Below, in pieces: positions 47,456 through 59,028 of a stretch of 64,000 nucleotides of DNA. A program made the position numbers and the translations under genes. The notes under the pieces were generated by a model that was not told the DNA's origin, did not search any database, and was given only the letters and a program-made list of their open reading frames with translations. Source of the stretch: Phialocephala subalpina (Eukaryota; Ascomycota; Leotiomycetes; Helotiales; Mollisiaceae); NCBI GenBank assembly GCA_900073065.1, contig FJOG01000005.1, positions 983,420-1,047,419 on the forward strand, given 5' to 3'. Positions within the stretch are counted from its first letter, which is position 1, and each line of letters opens with the position of its first letter.

Positions 47456-48062
47456 CACGCGATTGTGCAGCAAGAAAAGTAGCAGCATAGCCTCGAATAA
47501 TATTATTTGGAAGAAATGACGCGCCATACAGCTCATTCGACAGAGGAAGAGAACCCCTGCCGGGTTACCAGCACTGCCCCTTTCAAACTCGCTTAAACTC
47601 GCTTGGTCACAGAACTCGGAAGTGATTCGATCGGGTGATTTCCTGGCATTGGAATATATACATATGGGTATGATATGGAGTTTTATGCAGTCAGTGTGGC
47701 TGCTAGCCTTTGGCGAAACCGCCTTCCGACAGTCGTCGTTTTGCTCCTTTGGCGAATGCGGGGGACGATTCCCAAAGCCTATCACTGCGCAGAGCTCGTT
47801 GGTCTCTGATCGCATTCTAACTATCGGCGAACCGACAACGTTCGAATATTGACGGCACACTTTCGTTTGGTCTATCTGAGCTGGTCTCTCGAGTTTCAGG
47901 TTTGCTGTCGCCTATGCTCGACCCCTTGAACATATCAACATTTCTTGCTCAGATTCACAAGTAGTATCTTGTTCCTCCCGTTCGTAAGATCACTACTTAT
48001 CCAGCATCTTATTCGTCCCCATCGGCAGCGGCGTCAACAACCTCTGCAAGCTCAACTGAAAC
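47456..48062. other. Intergenic between decayed cluster and GPCR 3' end
   Basis: No supported feature. Open frames here (minus 47420-47860) show no motif. Confidence 0.5.
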
Positions 48063-50301
48063 CTATCCCTCTTCCTCTGCCCCACCTCCTCTCAACCTCC
48101 CAAACGTTGTTTTCCCCACTTGTACTTGTTGCGCTCTCCCGATTTGCGCCTTACCAAGAATACTCCTTCCCGCGCTATCCCTTACCCCCAGTCCAGGCGG
48201 ATCTCTCAACTCCAAAATCATATCCGAACTCCTATCGACCTCATCGCTCTCCCTTGGTCCTTCAATAACAAAAACGCTCGTGTCGGAAGTCTGTCTACTT
48301 CCTCTCTCACTCGGCTCCACCACTTCTGCGCACATACTCCTCCTTGGAGTTTCAAAAACATCCTCTTCGCCATTGTAGCTCTTTTCGGATGGAACGAGGG
48401 TTCCATGACCGATGGCTTGGTCTCGAGTTGTGCGACGTTGGTAATCGACGACATGCCCTTCGTTGTCGAATTTTGGGTTGATCCATATTTTTGATGTGCC
48501 CATAGCTGAGCTTGGGCGTTGGGCACTACCGGTGGGAGTCGTTAGACCGCTTTCTAAATCTACCAGGAAGCCGGGGGATGGGAGATTGTTGTAATTGCTG
48601 TTGCTGCGGCTGTGGCTGAAGCGCCCACTATTTGTGAGGCTTGAAAGATTGAGATTCTCGCTGAATCGTCCGCTGTATGTGAAGTTTGAGAAGTTCAAGC
48701 TGGTTGGACTGAGGATTTTGGTATCGTAGGTTGTGAATGTACTTTTGGTGTTTCGAGATCGGAAGGAGTCTGAAAAATTCTGCAATATAAGACTCAGAGA
48801 GAAACTTGCGGATCGAGATTGTGGTTGAGAATTGGCGGTTGAGGGAGGAGGAAACTCGGGAAAGGTGGATGATGGGTCGGAGTTCTTAGGGTCATCGGGG
48901 TAGTTGGGTGTGTATGAGAAGATCGAGGGAAGGAGCCGTGAGAGCATAGCTCGGATGGCGGGCAGGCAGGCGAAGATTACCATGACGCAAATTTCTATAA
49001 ATGACCAAATGGCTGGAATGGCGTTGTCCCACGTTGGATCGGTTGACTTGGCGAAGTCGACGAGGTACTTGAGTCGGACGATCGAGGTAACACAGGCGCT
49101 GTACGAGAGTCAGCGTCGTCAGGTATAAATAAATAGGCAGGTGGAGAGACACTATGCCGAGACTAAACATGAACATCAAGTTCAACTTCTTCCTCTTGCT
49201 CATTTGAAGTCGAGAAAGCTCTCGGAGTGGCAGAAGAAGAATGATGATATCGAGCGCAACCGAGATTGACCCCGCTGCGTAAGCAAGCTCATTGACATTG
49301 ATGCATCGACCACCCGAGATAGTGCGGTCCCAAGCAACTTCTGTTTTCATTTCAGCACATGTCAACTCGCCATAAATGTGGAGGACTCACGGATAGGAGT
49401 ACATTGGAAAATAATGGCGAATATGATGGCAAGCCCACATGCAACGTTGAGGATCGTAACGATGGAAGCAGCGATTCGGAAACCTTGAGCGGGGAAGACT
49501 CGGAACTGCGGGACTTAGATTTGGAAAAAAGATGAAGGAGGAACACGCACGTATAGAGCGAGTATGGAAGCTTTGACGAGGGTAACGACCAGAATGTAGA
49601 GGATCTCTGCGACGTAGAAGATCTTCAACAACTCAGTGACGCGTAGAGGATTGATATTCCAGTAATGCCGTCCATAGCCATTAACAAGCCCATCTGTAAT
49701 ACATCAGCACAACGCTCAGTGCAACTCGCGCGACTTACTGTAGCAGTCAAGTACAATGATGGGAATCAAAACAACACCAGTAGCGACTGCCAGCCAATCG
49801 TCCCATCCGAGGTACTTAGTGATTGAATATCGAGAATAGCATCGAAGGGCGATGGCGAGAAGAGCGAGGGGTCCGCAAACTAGGCCCACGATAGCAACAC
49901 CCCATGCTCGGTTCTGGATGGGTGTTCCCTCGCATAGCTGTCTATCAACGACGGCAACCTCTGTTTAAATTAGTACGTGGGACGCGAATTTCGGAGAGCG
50001 ATTTCGTACGAGCTTGTTCGGTATAGTTACATCGACCTTGAATACAAGCCGAGAGTGATGCTTGTAAAGTGATATTGGTGCACGTCGTGGTCGGATCAGT
50101 GAAAGCATTCGGAGCAGATGCTAATCCAGTAACAATGCAATCGACCTACTTTAATCAGCTTTGCCACACATCCACCAAGAGCAAACTTACAGAACACAAC
50201 GGAAGCTCAGCAAGTATAGCTGTGAGATTAACCTGAGCAGCTGCTTTCACCACGGTCCCCAAAAAAACCACCCACAAAAAGGAAATGTTAAGAACCCTCA
50301 T
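48063..50301 (-). CDS. CFEM-domain Pth11-type G-protein-coupled receptor
   Basis: Seven exons: 50301-50191, 50145-50010, 49960-49739, 49693-49551, 49505-49391, 49340-49151 and 49098-48063; 1953 nt, 650 residues. A signal peptide (MRVLNISFLWVVFLGTVVKA) is followed by a CFEM-like extracellular domain (LPLCSVDCIVTG, TTCTN, SACIQGRC, RQLCEG). Then comes a seven-TM rhodopsin-like (SAT4/Pth11) core: AWGVAIVGLVCGPLALLAIA, LGWDDWLAVATGVVL, ILYILVVTLVKASILALYF, ASIVTILNVACGLAIIFAII, VNELAYAAGSISVALDIIIL, KLNLMFMFSLGIV and WSFIEICVMVIFACLPA. The tail (about 280 residues) is Ser/Asn/Thr-rich with GRFSENLN/GRFSHSRS repeats. Receptors of this class sense surfaces and host cues in plant-associated fungi. 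Only six CFEM cysteines are visible instead of eight. The sixth intron uses GTCTCT, the donor the frame requires; GTGTCT two bases earlier would break it. Confidence 0.88.
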
Positions 50302-51777
50302 CACGACAATATTTCCATCTCACACTGCCAACAGGGGAAAGGAAGTAAGGCCTTAGGAGGGAACACGACCCTTGAAATAACAAGAACGAGAAAGGTGCTC
50401 GGAAAATTCATGACTGACATAACAACAGAGCGTGCGACGGTCTAGACACCATCGCTAGCTAGAAAGGCATTAACATCTCATCCAAGATCCGTAAGTAAGC
50501 TGTACACGGAGGGGAGGTAAGCTTTGACTAATTAGAGCGAGAGGTTAGGGATTGTAGGTTGAGGCTGCATTCAGATCGTGCGCTAGGCAAGGTTCGCATG
50601 CTGTTTGCCAATGTTTCGAACGTGGCATTGGAGAAAGTTAGAATTGGCTGGAAAAGGATGATGGGAGAACTCTCTCCTTGTTTGATCTTAGTGTTGATGA
50701 CAGATTTCGTGTAAGATTACCACGTGGCAGCAGAATCAGATGTTGTCGAACTCGAGCATGAGGTCTAGAAAGTTGGAAAGAGAAGACGAGAACTTGGAAA
50801 TAGAAGCGATGGTAGTGGCGATAGCTTGCGGTGATCAGATCGACGGCGTCTCTTAGAGCCCGTGCAGTAGACGCCAGTGTGGGTTGCGAACGCGTGGTGA
50901 TCCGAGGAAGCGAACAAAACCCCTCATTGGTCTAGTCTTCACGACTCCAGAACAGTAGAAGGTGGGAGGAAACATTTGGGCGGAGGTGGTGTCCGTCCTC
51001 GCGAGCTTCTGGCATCGCATGAAGAAATCCTGTCTGGTGAAAATGGACACTTCCGAAAGTCTATCAACCTCCACAACATTGGGTGTAGCATCTGTTCCAT
51101 CTCAAAAATTCACAATGTTCATCTCAAGCGAATGACCGGATGGAGATCCCCAGCACGTTCGAGCGCATTGATCTTCGTAGTCGCTGCGAATACCTCGAAT
51201 TCGGCCTGGACGAGAGGATGATGTCGCATGGCCACCAGGTGCTCGCGAGCTCGTGAAGCTCACGTATCTTTTCATGTGGAGAGTCTGTGCAAGGTTCGCA
51301 GATCCGGAGAACCCAACACGGACGATGTCTTGGAACATCCGAGGTCGAGAAATGGGGGCGGGTCATTCCGAGCTCAGATGAGGTTCGCGAGAATATTCGG
51401 TCGTCGTAGGAGCCAGGGAGAGACACAACGCGACTGGACGAACACGATATCTGTTGAAACATTTCTGCCCAACTTCAGGAGATACATTACTGATACTCAC
51501 ACAAGTTCTGTTTGCCTTGTCACATGATATACCGCCACCTGACCGGGTACTTCTCCTTGACCCTGGCCCTCATCTTTGGTGTGATGCTCCGAGAAAGTTG
51601 TTGGGGATGAGCTGATGAAAAAATCTTCACTCGTTCATCTCATACTTGACTTCTGTTGGCTGCTGCACGTTGTCGATGCTTTCGACTGGCCTCAGACCAT
51701 GGAAATTGTAGCACAGGAAGGGTGAAAAATCTGAAGATCTGAAGTTAGTTTAGGTACGTCTAAGTAGAAGACTTTCA
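50302..51777. other. Intergenic: GPCR promoter and 3' flank of the transporter
   Basis: No gene recognised. 51.0-51.5 kb is open on both strands (plus 51228-51527, minus 51124-51462) without motifs. Confidence 0.5.
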
Positions 51778-52800
51778 TTACAGGGCATATGAGAATGGGA
51801 GTACGAACGTGTGATTGCTTGCGGCGATACCAGCCAGAGCATTATACCAAGCGGCGAACGCTGACAACATTCCGAATACACCACCAACATACGTCAAATT
51901 CTCATGAGGAACATACGAAGCGCCATCGAGGTGGGGATACCGTCGTCCGAGAGCTAGACATAAGAATGCGACGTCAAGGGTGAGGAATATGGAGCAGTGT
52001 GCCACAGAGGAAGAAAAGGTGCACATGAGGAGGATTGTCGTAAAGATGAACCAGCCCTTATGAGATCAGCTAAATTGTCCCACGAGTTTGCGAGCTTGAT
52101 GAGAGCAAACGTACGAATAGGAAGAGCGAGAACGCATGTTGGAACTCCAATGAGTCGTATGAAGCCTCGACCGCAAAGCCACCAGGTGTCAAGATAATTG
52201 CTATAGCGATCCAAAAGCCTCCGAAGGAACTCAAAGATGTCGCACCGAAAGTATTACCAATCGACATTTCCCTACGAAGTTTCAGTCGAAGCATACGATC
52301 ATGGATAAGGGTGGAGTACTCACCACATCCCAGCCAAAAGTTGGACGAGTCCTCCATACGCAAACGCCGCAGCGATAACAATACTTGGATGAGTGACGTC
52401 CAGTGTTTCCACTTCAAGAAGTTAGTACTATGCTTTCAGCACATGCAAAGAGCCGAAGAGGATGAAGCCTCTTCGGGAGCTCCCAATACAGCAAAATTCA
52501 AGAGGCGAACAAAGAAAAGGCTTGATTACTGTTGATGGCGGAGAGTAAGAATGTGGTAAGTGCAAAACCACAAAGTCCAAGAGGTGACGGGTTGGCAATA
52601 TTTCTTTTGCTCATCAACACTCGTTGGTAGTGTGAGTGAAGATTGCCTGGCTGGCCTGCTTGTGTTGGTGATCGAGAGAGGTCATCATGGAGGTCATCGT
52701 AGTCCTCTATGTATACGCTCTCGTTGTCTCTTTCGCTCCTTTCCTCCCTTTCGATGTTCCCACTCGTTATTTCCGGTGGAGGAGGAGACATTACGACCAT
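51778..52800 (-). CDS. GPR1/FUN34/YaaH family acetate/ammonium transporter
   Basis: Four exons: 52800-52530, 52411-52324, 52271-52115 and 52056-51778; 795 nt, 264 residues, the usual length. After an acidic N-terminal tail (RSERDNESVYIEDYDDLHDD) the family signature NPSPLGLCGFALTTFLLSAI opens TM1 (NPAPLGL is commonest). Then come AAAFAYGGLVQLLAGMWEM, NTFGATSLSSFGGFWIAIAI, FSLFLFGWFIFTTILLMCTF, the Leu-rich TM5, and GGVFGMLSAFAAWYNALAGI near the C-terminus; six TM in all. Members (yeast Ato/Ady2, Yarrowia Gpr1, bacterial SatP) import acetate or export ammonium at the plasma membrane. The introns split conserved motifs cleanly (Trp of AGMWEM), which supports the model. The alternative start is the fourth codon (MSPPPPEI). 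Confidence 0.92.
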
Positions 52801-54513
52801 TGAGAGATTGTTGTTAAAATTCGAGAGAGGTTAATCCCAAAGTTAGATTCGAATATCTTTAAAGATGTTTTTGGGCTTCATCGGGATCGGGAGGGAGAGA
52901 ACTACTCTTATATATGCTGTTCCTTGAACGAATATTGCGGGAGCAGAAAGAAGGAAGTGCTTTGTGTACACCAGCAAAAAGCTTTGCCTCAGCGAGTCAG
53001 CCCCGGACATCACGCCACTTTCTGGTGACGAGATCAAGGAAAAGAGCAGTCTTGAAATGCCCCGTACGCTTGTATACGAGCAAGGATGGGTACTCTAGGC
53101 GTGCTCCGAAAGCCTTGGTAATTGTGATAGTGATCAGCTAGCAAAATGGAGATTCGAGAGTTGTGGCTCTCGCCTGTGGGAACTGGTGATAATGACCTCG
53201 GAGCTGCTGTTCCAGGCCAAGAGACCTCGAGATTTGCTGATAAGAATAGACTGTCTCCTGCTTCTCGGTGCGGGCTCCGACGACTGTCGGACCGATGCAG
53301 CCTGCCCCAAGGTTAGATGAATTTGTTTTGGGGATGATGGGGATGGCTGAGCGCGTATGGGGTGAGGAGAGAAAATCGCGAAAAACTCGACCCACCAAAG
53401 TCACGATACTCTGGCCTACAAAAGCGAACGACAGCGACATCTGCAAGTAATAATTTGAAAGATGAAGTTTAACCTGAGAGCTTATTTGAGCTATAAACTC
53501 CAGAATCTGCCAGAACGAGTTGGACATTTCTGGTCACGTGCTCCAGAAACCTATACCTCGATGGAACTTTCTCAAAGTCTGAGATGTGCCTGAGCTTCGC
53601 GATAGGGCTAATGAATTATTCGCGATACTGAGCTTAGTCGACCCGGGTAAACAGTAAGATGAATCTCGTAATTGAGTTTGAGGAGATGGAGTAATGAGAA
53701 GTTTGTATCAAAGTGGCGGAGATTATCTCGAGAGATTGGACAAAAAGCTTCAAGTGATGCGAACTTTTGGCTGAACATTGCTTAAAAACTCCTCGTGATC
53801 TAAGCTTTCTGATGATTGGAGGACAGAAACATATTTTGAGCAGAAAAAGAAATCTAGGAGGGAATGGTGCTAGTGCTCGTCGCTCCTTCCCTGAGCACCA
53901 CTTCAAACGCACACAATGAACTCTCATTTTCCAGGTTTTAGACAGATTCCTTGAACATCTAAATCTTCCTACCTGTCAATCTTTTGTATTGGATAAAAGG
54001 AATCTCATGTTTTGATGTTGACAGCAAAGAATAAATGACAACAAGACTATGGGGAGAAAGACTGTCAGTTGCTGATCACGTGTAGTGGTGCCATGCTCTC
54101 CTTCCATATGTAGTATAGCTCAAGGGTAATCTCACAGACCCTTATATCCTCATTTTCCTCCCTAGCTAGATCTACAGACTTAACAATACCATTCTTTACG
54201 CACAGATTGATGCTCCACCCTCGTAGCATCTCATAAAGACCAAGCGAATTCGCATTCAGCAAATGACCATGAACAGAAGAAGAAGAAGACGGCGGCGTCC
54301 CCGTTCAACTCTTTAGTATCAACCTTCTGCCCACCGGTTCGTACGGAGCCATGTAACGCGCTTGTTTCCACCGCCGCAAAGTGTGGTGTCCATAGTGCGA
54401 GGCGACGAGTGATTTATATTCCGATTTTTGCTGGCGAGGGGTATTCTGCCAGAGAGAATCGCCTTGATGGCCCTGCCCCTACCCAACGTTGGTTCAGTAT
54501 TCGTATTTTTTTT

Positions 54514-54535
54514 GGGCGGGCGGCGGGGGCGGGGG
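54514..54535 (+). other. Potential G-quadruplex
   Basis: Four G runs (GGG, GGG, GGGGG, GGGGG) separated by 1-4 bases right after a T8 run; this fits the G3+N1-7 consensus on the plus strand. It is not within a recognised gene. Confidence 0.6.
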
Positions 54536-55511
54536 CGCGAAATAGGTAAAGTATTACCTTGAAGCATGACTCACAGCCTCGCCTTACGCTTTCCACTTTA
54601 AGCAAATTCAAACAATTCACCACCCGAAATTTTCAAACATACGAAGTAGTCCTCGCAAGGCGATGAAAAGAGGTGTATATAAATGTTACTTCGCCTGCCT
54701 CAACTCGTCACAACAGACCAGGCTTTGAAGTTAGATCGTTTAGGGACGGCGGCGATCACGAGAGTTGCTCTTCTGAGGACCCCACTCACGAACTTTTTAC
54801 GACGTGTGGATCTCGTCCGCTGATCTTTTCTCATCCTATAATATATTATGCCATCAACTATTATATTATTATTGTCCTTTATCCCAAATGTGCGACCTGA
54901 TTTTGCTAAGTCACTCCTGCTCTCGCTTGCCAAAATATAAAAGAAGTCTCCCGCTCATCAACGAGAAAGACCAAACACTCAACTAGTGGAACATGATGTC
55001 ATAGTGATTATGATAAGCTATCATCCTAGACCTTTTCCATCGACATACGTCTAGAGATCGTCGTGTCAGAGTGGGTACTAAGCCATGTATCATAGCTGTC
55101 CTTGATCTGCAACTGACGGATGGCATGCTCACCAAAGGAAACGAACTACCAAGCCTAAACAAATGTGAAGAGATGATAACAATACAACAATACTAAAGTT
55201 GGCAACAAGAAAGCAAAAGTCCAGACGAGATAGGAGGATGGTTATCACTCTTTCTTCTCGAATTCCTGACTTCTAAGCCAAACTGCCTCTCCAGCACTTG
55301 TATTTAGTCGAGCGCATCTCTCACACCATTTCATCAAGATTTAAAGGCTTCCTTGGAATTTTTCACACCCCACCAGTACCGAATCACAAATAACCATAGA
55401 GATTTTCTCCTCTACTCCGAAGTAGATTCTTGAACTAAAGGACATTATCATATGATTTCAGAGCTTTCTCAAGTTCTTAAAGCCCCCTTCAAAGTAGGAC
55501 TTGGTGAGACG

Positions 55512-55660
55512 TTCGTTGCACATCTCAGTCCGGCGCGACTCTATCGCATGCTATTTCTCGCTAGTCCGACGGCTGAAGTGAATTTTCGGACAGGTATATG
55601 AATGAAAGTCCGAGACAATTTTGACGAATAAAAAGTTTCGTTGCACATACTCAATCCAGC
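55512..55660. repeat. Two direct repeats of TTCGTTGCACAT...TCC.GCGCG
   Basis: TTCGTTGCACATCTCAGTCC at 55513 and TTCGTTGCACATACTCAATCC at about 55638 are 125 bp apart, each followed by a GCGCG block. The core is the same as in the repeat cluster at 40.8-41.5 kb, so the motif is dispersed. Confidence 0.6.
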
Positions 55661-55756
55661 GCGTCCGCTCTCATGAATGCGCCACCCCACCCCCACTGCC
55701 GTTAGTTCAACAGCACCCATTAAGATTCGCTCCTGAGTAAAGCGTGTTGGTGTGGT

Positions 55757-56152
55757 TCATGATATGGGAGCCGAGGCCGGGTACGAATTGAAATTACCCT
55801 CATCCTCGCCTTTCCCGTTATTGTCTTCTCCATTGCCCTCCTCCTCCGGTCTGGGGTCGGGTTTAGGGTGAGAGTCTGAGGCATCATGCGTCAACCAACT
55901 AGCCCAACTCCCAATCTCCCCCGTCTCCTCATCAACAGCTTTCATGATACGCCAGTTCGGGTCCCCGATTTGCTTCTCTAGCATGGAGCTCACTGCTGCG
56001 GCAAAGTTTTCTGCAGAGGGGAACTTGATCTGAGCTGGTGGGTCCTCAGCTAATGTGACGAGGTGGATGTGTGTCAGGCGAGGAATATCTGCTTGCGTTG
56101 CAGGTGTGAAAGTGAAAGGCTTGGGCGCAATGTTCGAGTGAAATTGTGACAT
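55757..56152 (-). pseudogene. Truncated GNAT-acetyltransferase-like protein
   Basis: The 131-codon frame begins MSQFHSNIAPKPFTFTPAT. It resembles the N-terminal part of fungal GNAT-like proteins: QADIPRLTHIHLVTLAED, then ENFAAAVSSMLEKQIGDP, and WRIMKAVDEETGEIGSWASW (the strand before the acetyl-CoA site). After an acidic Pro/Glu/Gly-rich stretch it stops. The acetyl-CoA-binding R/Q-x2-G-x-G/A loop and the C-terminal half are missing and I do not find them downstream. The longer in-frame ATG at 56299 adds a hydrophobic stretch with no match. Likely a broken gene, or a short product without catalysis. Confidence 0.45.
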
Positions 56153-56299
56153 GGTGAGGCGGAAGTGAATTAAAAGGGGTTTCTGGATCGTAAGCGAGAT
56201 GATGACCAAAGGGGGAGTGGGAATATGCCAAGTTCTTCGCGAGGCGAGATAAAAATACAAGCAAATAGCAATATCAATAGTACAATAGCTCAGTTTCAC

Positions 56300-57070
56300 A
56301 CCCGAGATGGCGTTGCGCGGAAAGATTCATCCATCTTACGTGAGTTCCAGAACTCATCATGTGACCAAGTCTGTTTTTGCGCTCTTCAAGAGATGTTTCG
56401 GAGGAGGGAGGAGAAACGGGTGCCAGGGTGAGCCTCGGTTTGTCAAACTGGCAGCCCACTTGTATTAGGAGAACGTGTACACAAATCTGAGACTTCGAAG
56501 CTGACGCTCAGAAACTGGTGATGGTGACACTCCAAAACTAGTGCCTGCTTCGGGCGCTGGTTTTGCAATTATAAACACGGGCACCAGTTTTGAAGATATA
56601 AATCGGGCACTAGCGCAGCTGCCGAAACGTAACCGCGGGCACCGCCAGTCTTCCAAAGCTGACATTGTAACGCTGAGGTAGTGAATTCCAAGTGGGTACC
56701 AAGATTGGTGCTCGTCTTGATTCTTGCAAAATTGGTGCCCGAAGCTGTAGCCTTGCGGAAATTAGAGATGAGAAAAAGAGATGATTTAGGAGAGCTGACC
56801 ACTAGGTCACGAACAGGAGGGATCCCTGAAAACATCCTTCCATTGAATCCCCATAATATAAATTAAGTACCCAGAAGGACAGAACTCAGATCGGTCGTAC
56901 ATGGAATCAGCCCATACCTGGTATCCCCAAACCCTTGCCTCATCTCGTCTAAACTCGATCCGCGCCCTCTCCCTGCCATCTGTCTCTGCCAAAGCTTCTG
57001 TTATGCCGAACTCTCATGTCACTCTCGACAATTCATTCGCCCACTGTCATCGTGCGCTTGTGTCGACCTT
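56300..57070. other. Intergenic with a degenerate short tandem repeat
   Basis: No gene supported. 56547-56745 holds the GGGCACCARTTTTG repeats described separately. Confidence 0.5.
56547..56745. repeat. Degenerate 26-27 bp tandem repeat with inverted copies
   Basis: GGGCGCTGGTTTTGCA (56552), GGGCACCAGTTTTGAA (56579) and GGGCACTAG (56605) are spaced 27 and 26 bp; a weaker GGGCACC is at 56637. Inverted versions occur at 56704 (ATTGGTGCTCG) and 56731 (ATTGGTGCCCGAAGC). The outermost pair (56547-56568 and 56724-56745) matches at 18 of 22 positions as an inverted repeat. Confidence 0.5.
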
Positions 57071-57817
57071 TCAAGACAAAGCCGGACTCCCCTTCCTGTC
57101 CCCCTCGACCTTCCGTCCTACAACCCACCCCTTTACCCTGCCAAGGAAACCCACCACAACGGTTCCCAACACCAACAGCTGAAGCGGAATCATCATAACA
57201 CTCAAATAAAGCGCAACCTTGCTCTCTTTACAAAGTGTTCCCCAGTGCGGCTTGACATCCATGCTTATATTAGCCCATTGGCAGGTCCAAGATTGGAGTG
57301 AGAAGGTTGTGGATGAGGCGTTGACACCGTAGAAGAAGGAAGTGCTGATCAAAGCGGCGACGAGGGAGATCGAGGGCAGGAGAAGGGAGAGGGAGGTTGA
57401 GAGGAGGGTTTTGTTTGCGATCTGAGAATCAAATTGTTAGTGAAAGTCTGGAGAAGGAAGGGAGGATAGGGGATGGGGAAGACATACAGCTGGCACTCTA
57501 GCAGCAACCAAGCTAAGGATTGAAGACACCAAGATGATTGAACCACAAGTAACCAACGCGACAGTAGGTCGAATATCGAATTCGTTCGGCCAGATAGAGA
57601 GGAAATGACCGTTCCCAAGTCGCGTCGTGTTGTAGACTTGTAATGTCTCTGCGGATGTGCCGACGATGGTCATGGAGGAGAGGAGGGCGAGGACTGTGAG
57701 TCCGAGATTGATCGAGCCGATAAGGCCGGATTTGTGTCTCATGGCGGGGTGTTGTGAGCTTGGAGGTGCGTCGAAGGATGTCACGTCGGACGTGACTTCT
57801 GGTTTGGAGAACGGCAT
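57071..57817 (-). CDS. Four-transmembrane protein, unrecognised family
   Basis: Two exons: 57817-57488 and 57421-57071; 681 nt, 226 residues. The start at 57817 (MPFSKPEVTSDVTSFD) is preferred over an in-frame ATG at 57931, which would add a hydrophobic stretch ahead of the hydrophilic tail. Membrane segments: LIGSINLGLTVLALLSSMTI, ALVTCGSIILVSSILSLVAA, SLSLLLPSISLVAALISTSF and ALYLSVMMIPLQLLVLGTVV. The loop after segment 1 has an NTT glycosylation site, and the loop after segment 3 has NASS and two Cys (WTCQWANI, WGTLCKES). This tetraspan layout is like MARVEL or claudin-like fungal membrane proteins, but no signature settles it. Confidence 0.75.
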
Positions 57818-59028
57818 TTTGGCGATGAAGAAGACGGGGAATTTGGAGAGAAGACTTGAAGTAGGATGAGATGAGGTGAGAGGGAGGAATAGGATTAGGT
57901 ATGGGTGAGCAAGAAACCAAGACCGAATCAACAGTCAACAACAGAACACACCAACAAACAAAATATCAACGGAACGAAACAGTAAGTACTTAAGACTTCT
58001 CCCACATCTTATAAACGCCAACACACGCATATAAATAGGGAGGTACCAAGACCCCACCTCCTATTGTGGTAAGGGGAGGCTGCAGTATGGTCTGTGTCCT
58101 GCGGGAGAGAGTCCCCTTGACGCCTCATATCTAGGTCCTGTCAGATCTATTTCCCCATCGCATCCGTAAGCTTAAAGATAGCGACGCCCATGCGCGCATC
58201 CCAGCCACTCAAAATGCCATCTTGGGTGGTTTGGTGACGGGTAAATTGCCGCTGCGACCGCATTGGGGATCTCGCGATTGTCGCTAGCGACGGGAGTCGA
58301 TTGATTGGCGGGGTATTTTTGGTGGGCGCTTCTGTGCAGAGGACCCTGGCACCTATGGACTCTTAATAGAAATTTGTGTTCTTGTTGCAATGAACACAAT
58401 TGAGTAAAGTAATTGCATTCATTGTCTTGGTCTGCAGATGTCTGTACGTCGAATGCGATATACCAGCGTCGTGAGAAATAAGGGAGAGGTGCTCGGATTT
58501 CCTGGCAGAAAGGGAGTGTTTCAAGTTACGATGCATGGGATGAGGAGGGCGTTCGTCCAGTTCTTGGGATGAGATTGAAGCACACGAAACGTTATACAGA
58601 TCTTGGACCGAAAGACTTGAAACAATTGTTTGTTTCGTGTGTGCTGGTGGGAGTGCCATTTGAGTCGCTGAGAACATTTGAGTCACGTGGAGGACAACGG
58701 ATGGTTCAAATAACCGTCGCAACCAAGAACATCAAGTTATTTTCCCGAATCCCATCGTGGCCGCTGTGGAGGTACGTTGAGTTATACCCAAGATCAGGCC
58801 ATCAATGAACCAGGTAGAAATGAGCGAGTTTCACTCACCTCACTACTTCTCCTTGACAACGAACATTTCTTCACGACAGCCGAATCATTTTTGTCATTCT
58901 CTTTCCATAACTCTCAACATTACTCTGTCGATCTTGGCAACAGGTGTGGTTTGTGGAAGTTGACGCGTCTGTCTTAATAATTAGCGCTGGACGAGAAAAT
59001 GAATCAAGGAAATCACGCACCCGCTCTA
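57818..59028. other. Intergenic
   Basis: No gene supported. The frames at 58363-58722 (minus) and 58569-58808 (plus) are antisense to each other and lack motifs. An imperfect inverted repeat around GCACACGAAAC (58579 and 58632) is the only structure seen. Confidence 0.5.

Larger units (their letters stand above)
52801..55756. other. Gene-poor interval (about 3 kb)
   Basis: Divergent flank of the transporter. The 129-codon minus frame 53138-53527 (starts MSNSFWQILEFIAQISSQ) is not recognised. Also here are a G-rich tract (54514-54535) and two TTCGTTGCACAT repeats (55512 and 55637). Confidence 0.5.

Noticed and set aside
53138..53527. 129-codon minus-strand ORF near the acetate transporter
   Set aside because: No TM or domain pattern supported, no splice continuation found.
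58579..58645. Inverted repeat around GCACACGAAAC
   Set aside because: Short and imperfect (an extra GT in one arm); not distinguishable from chance.
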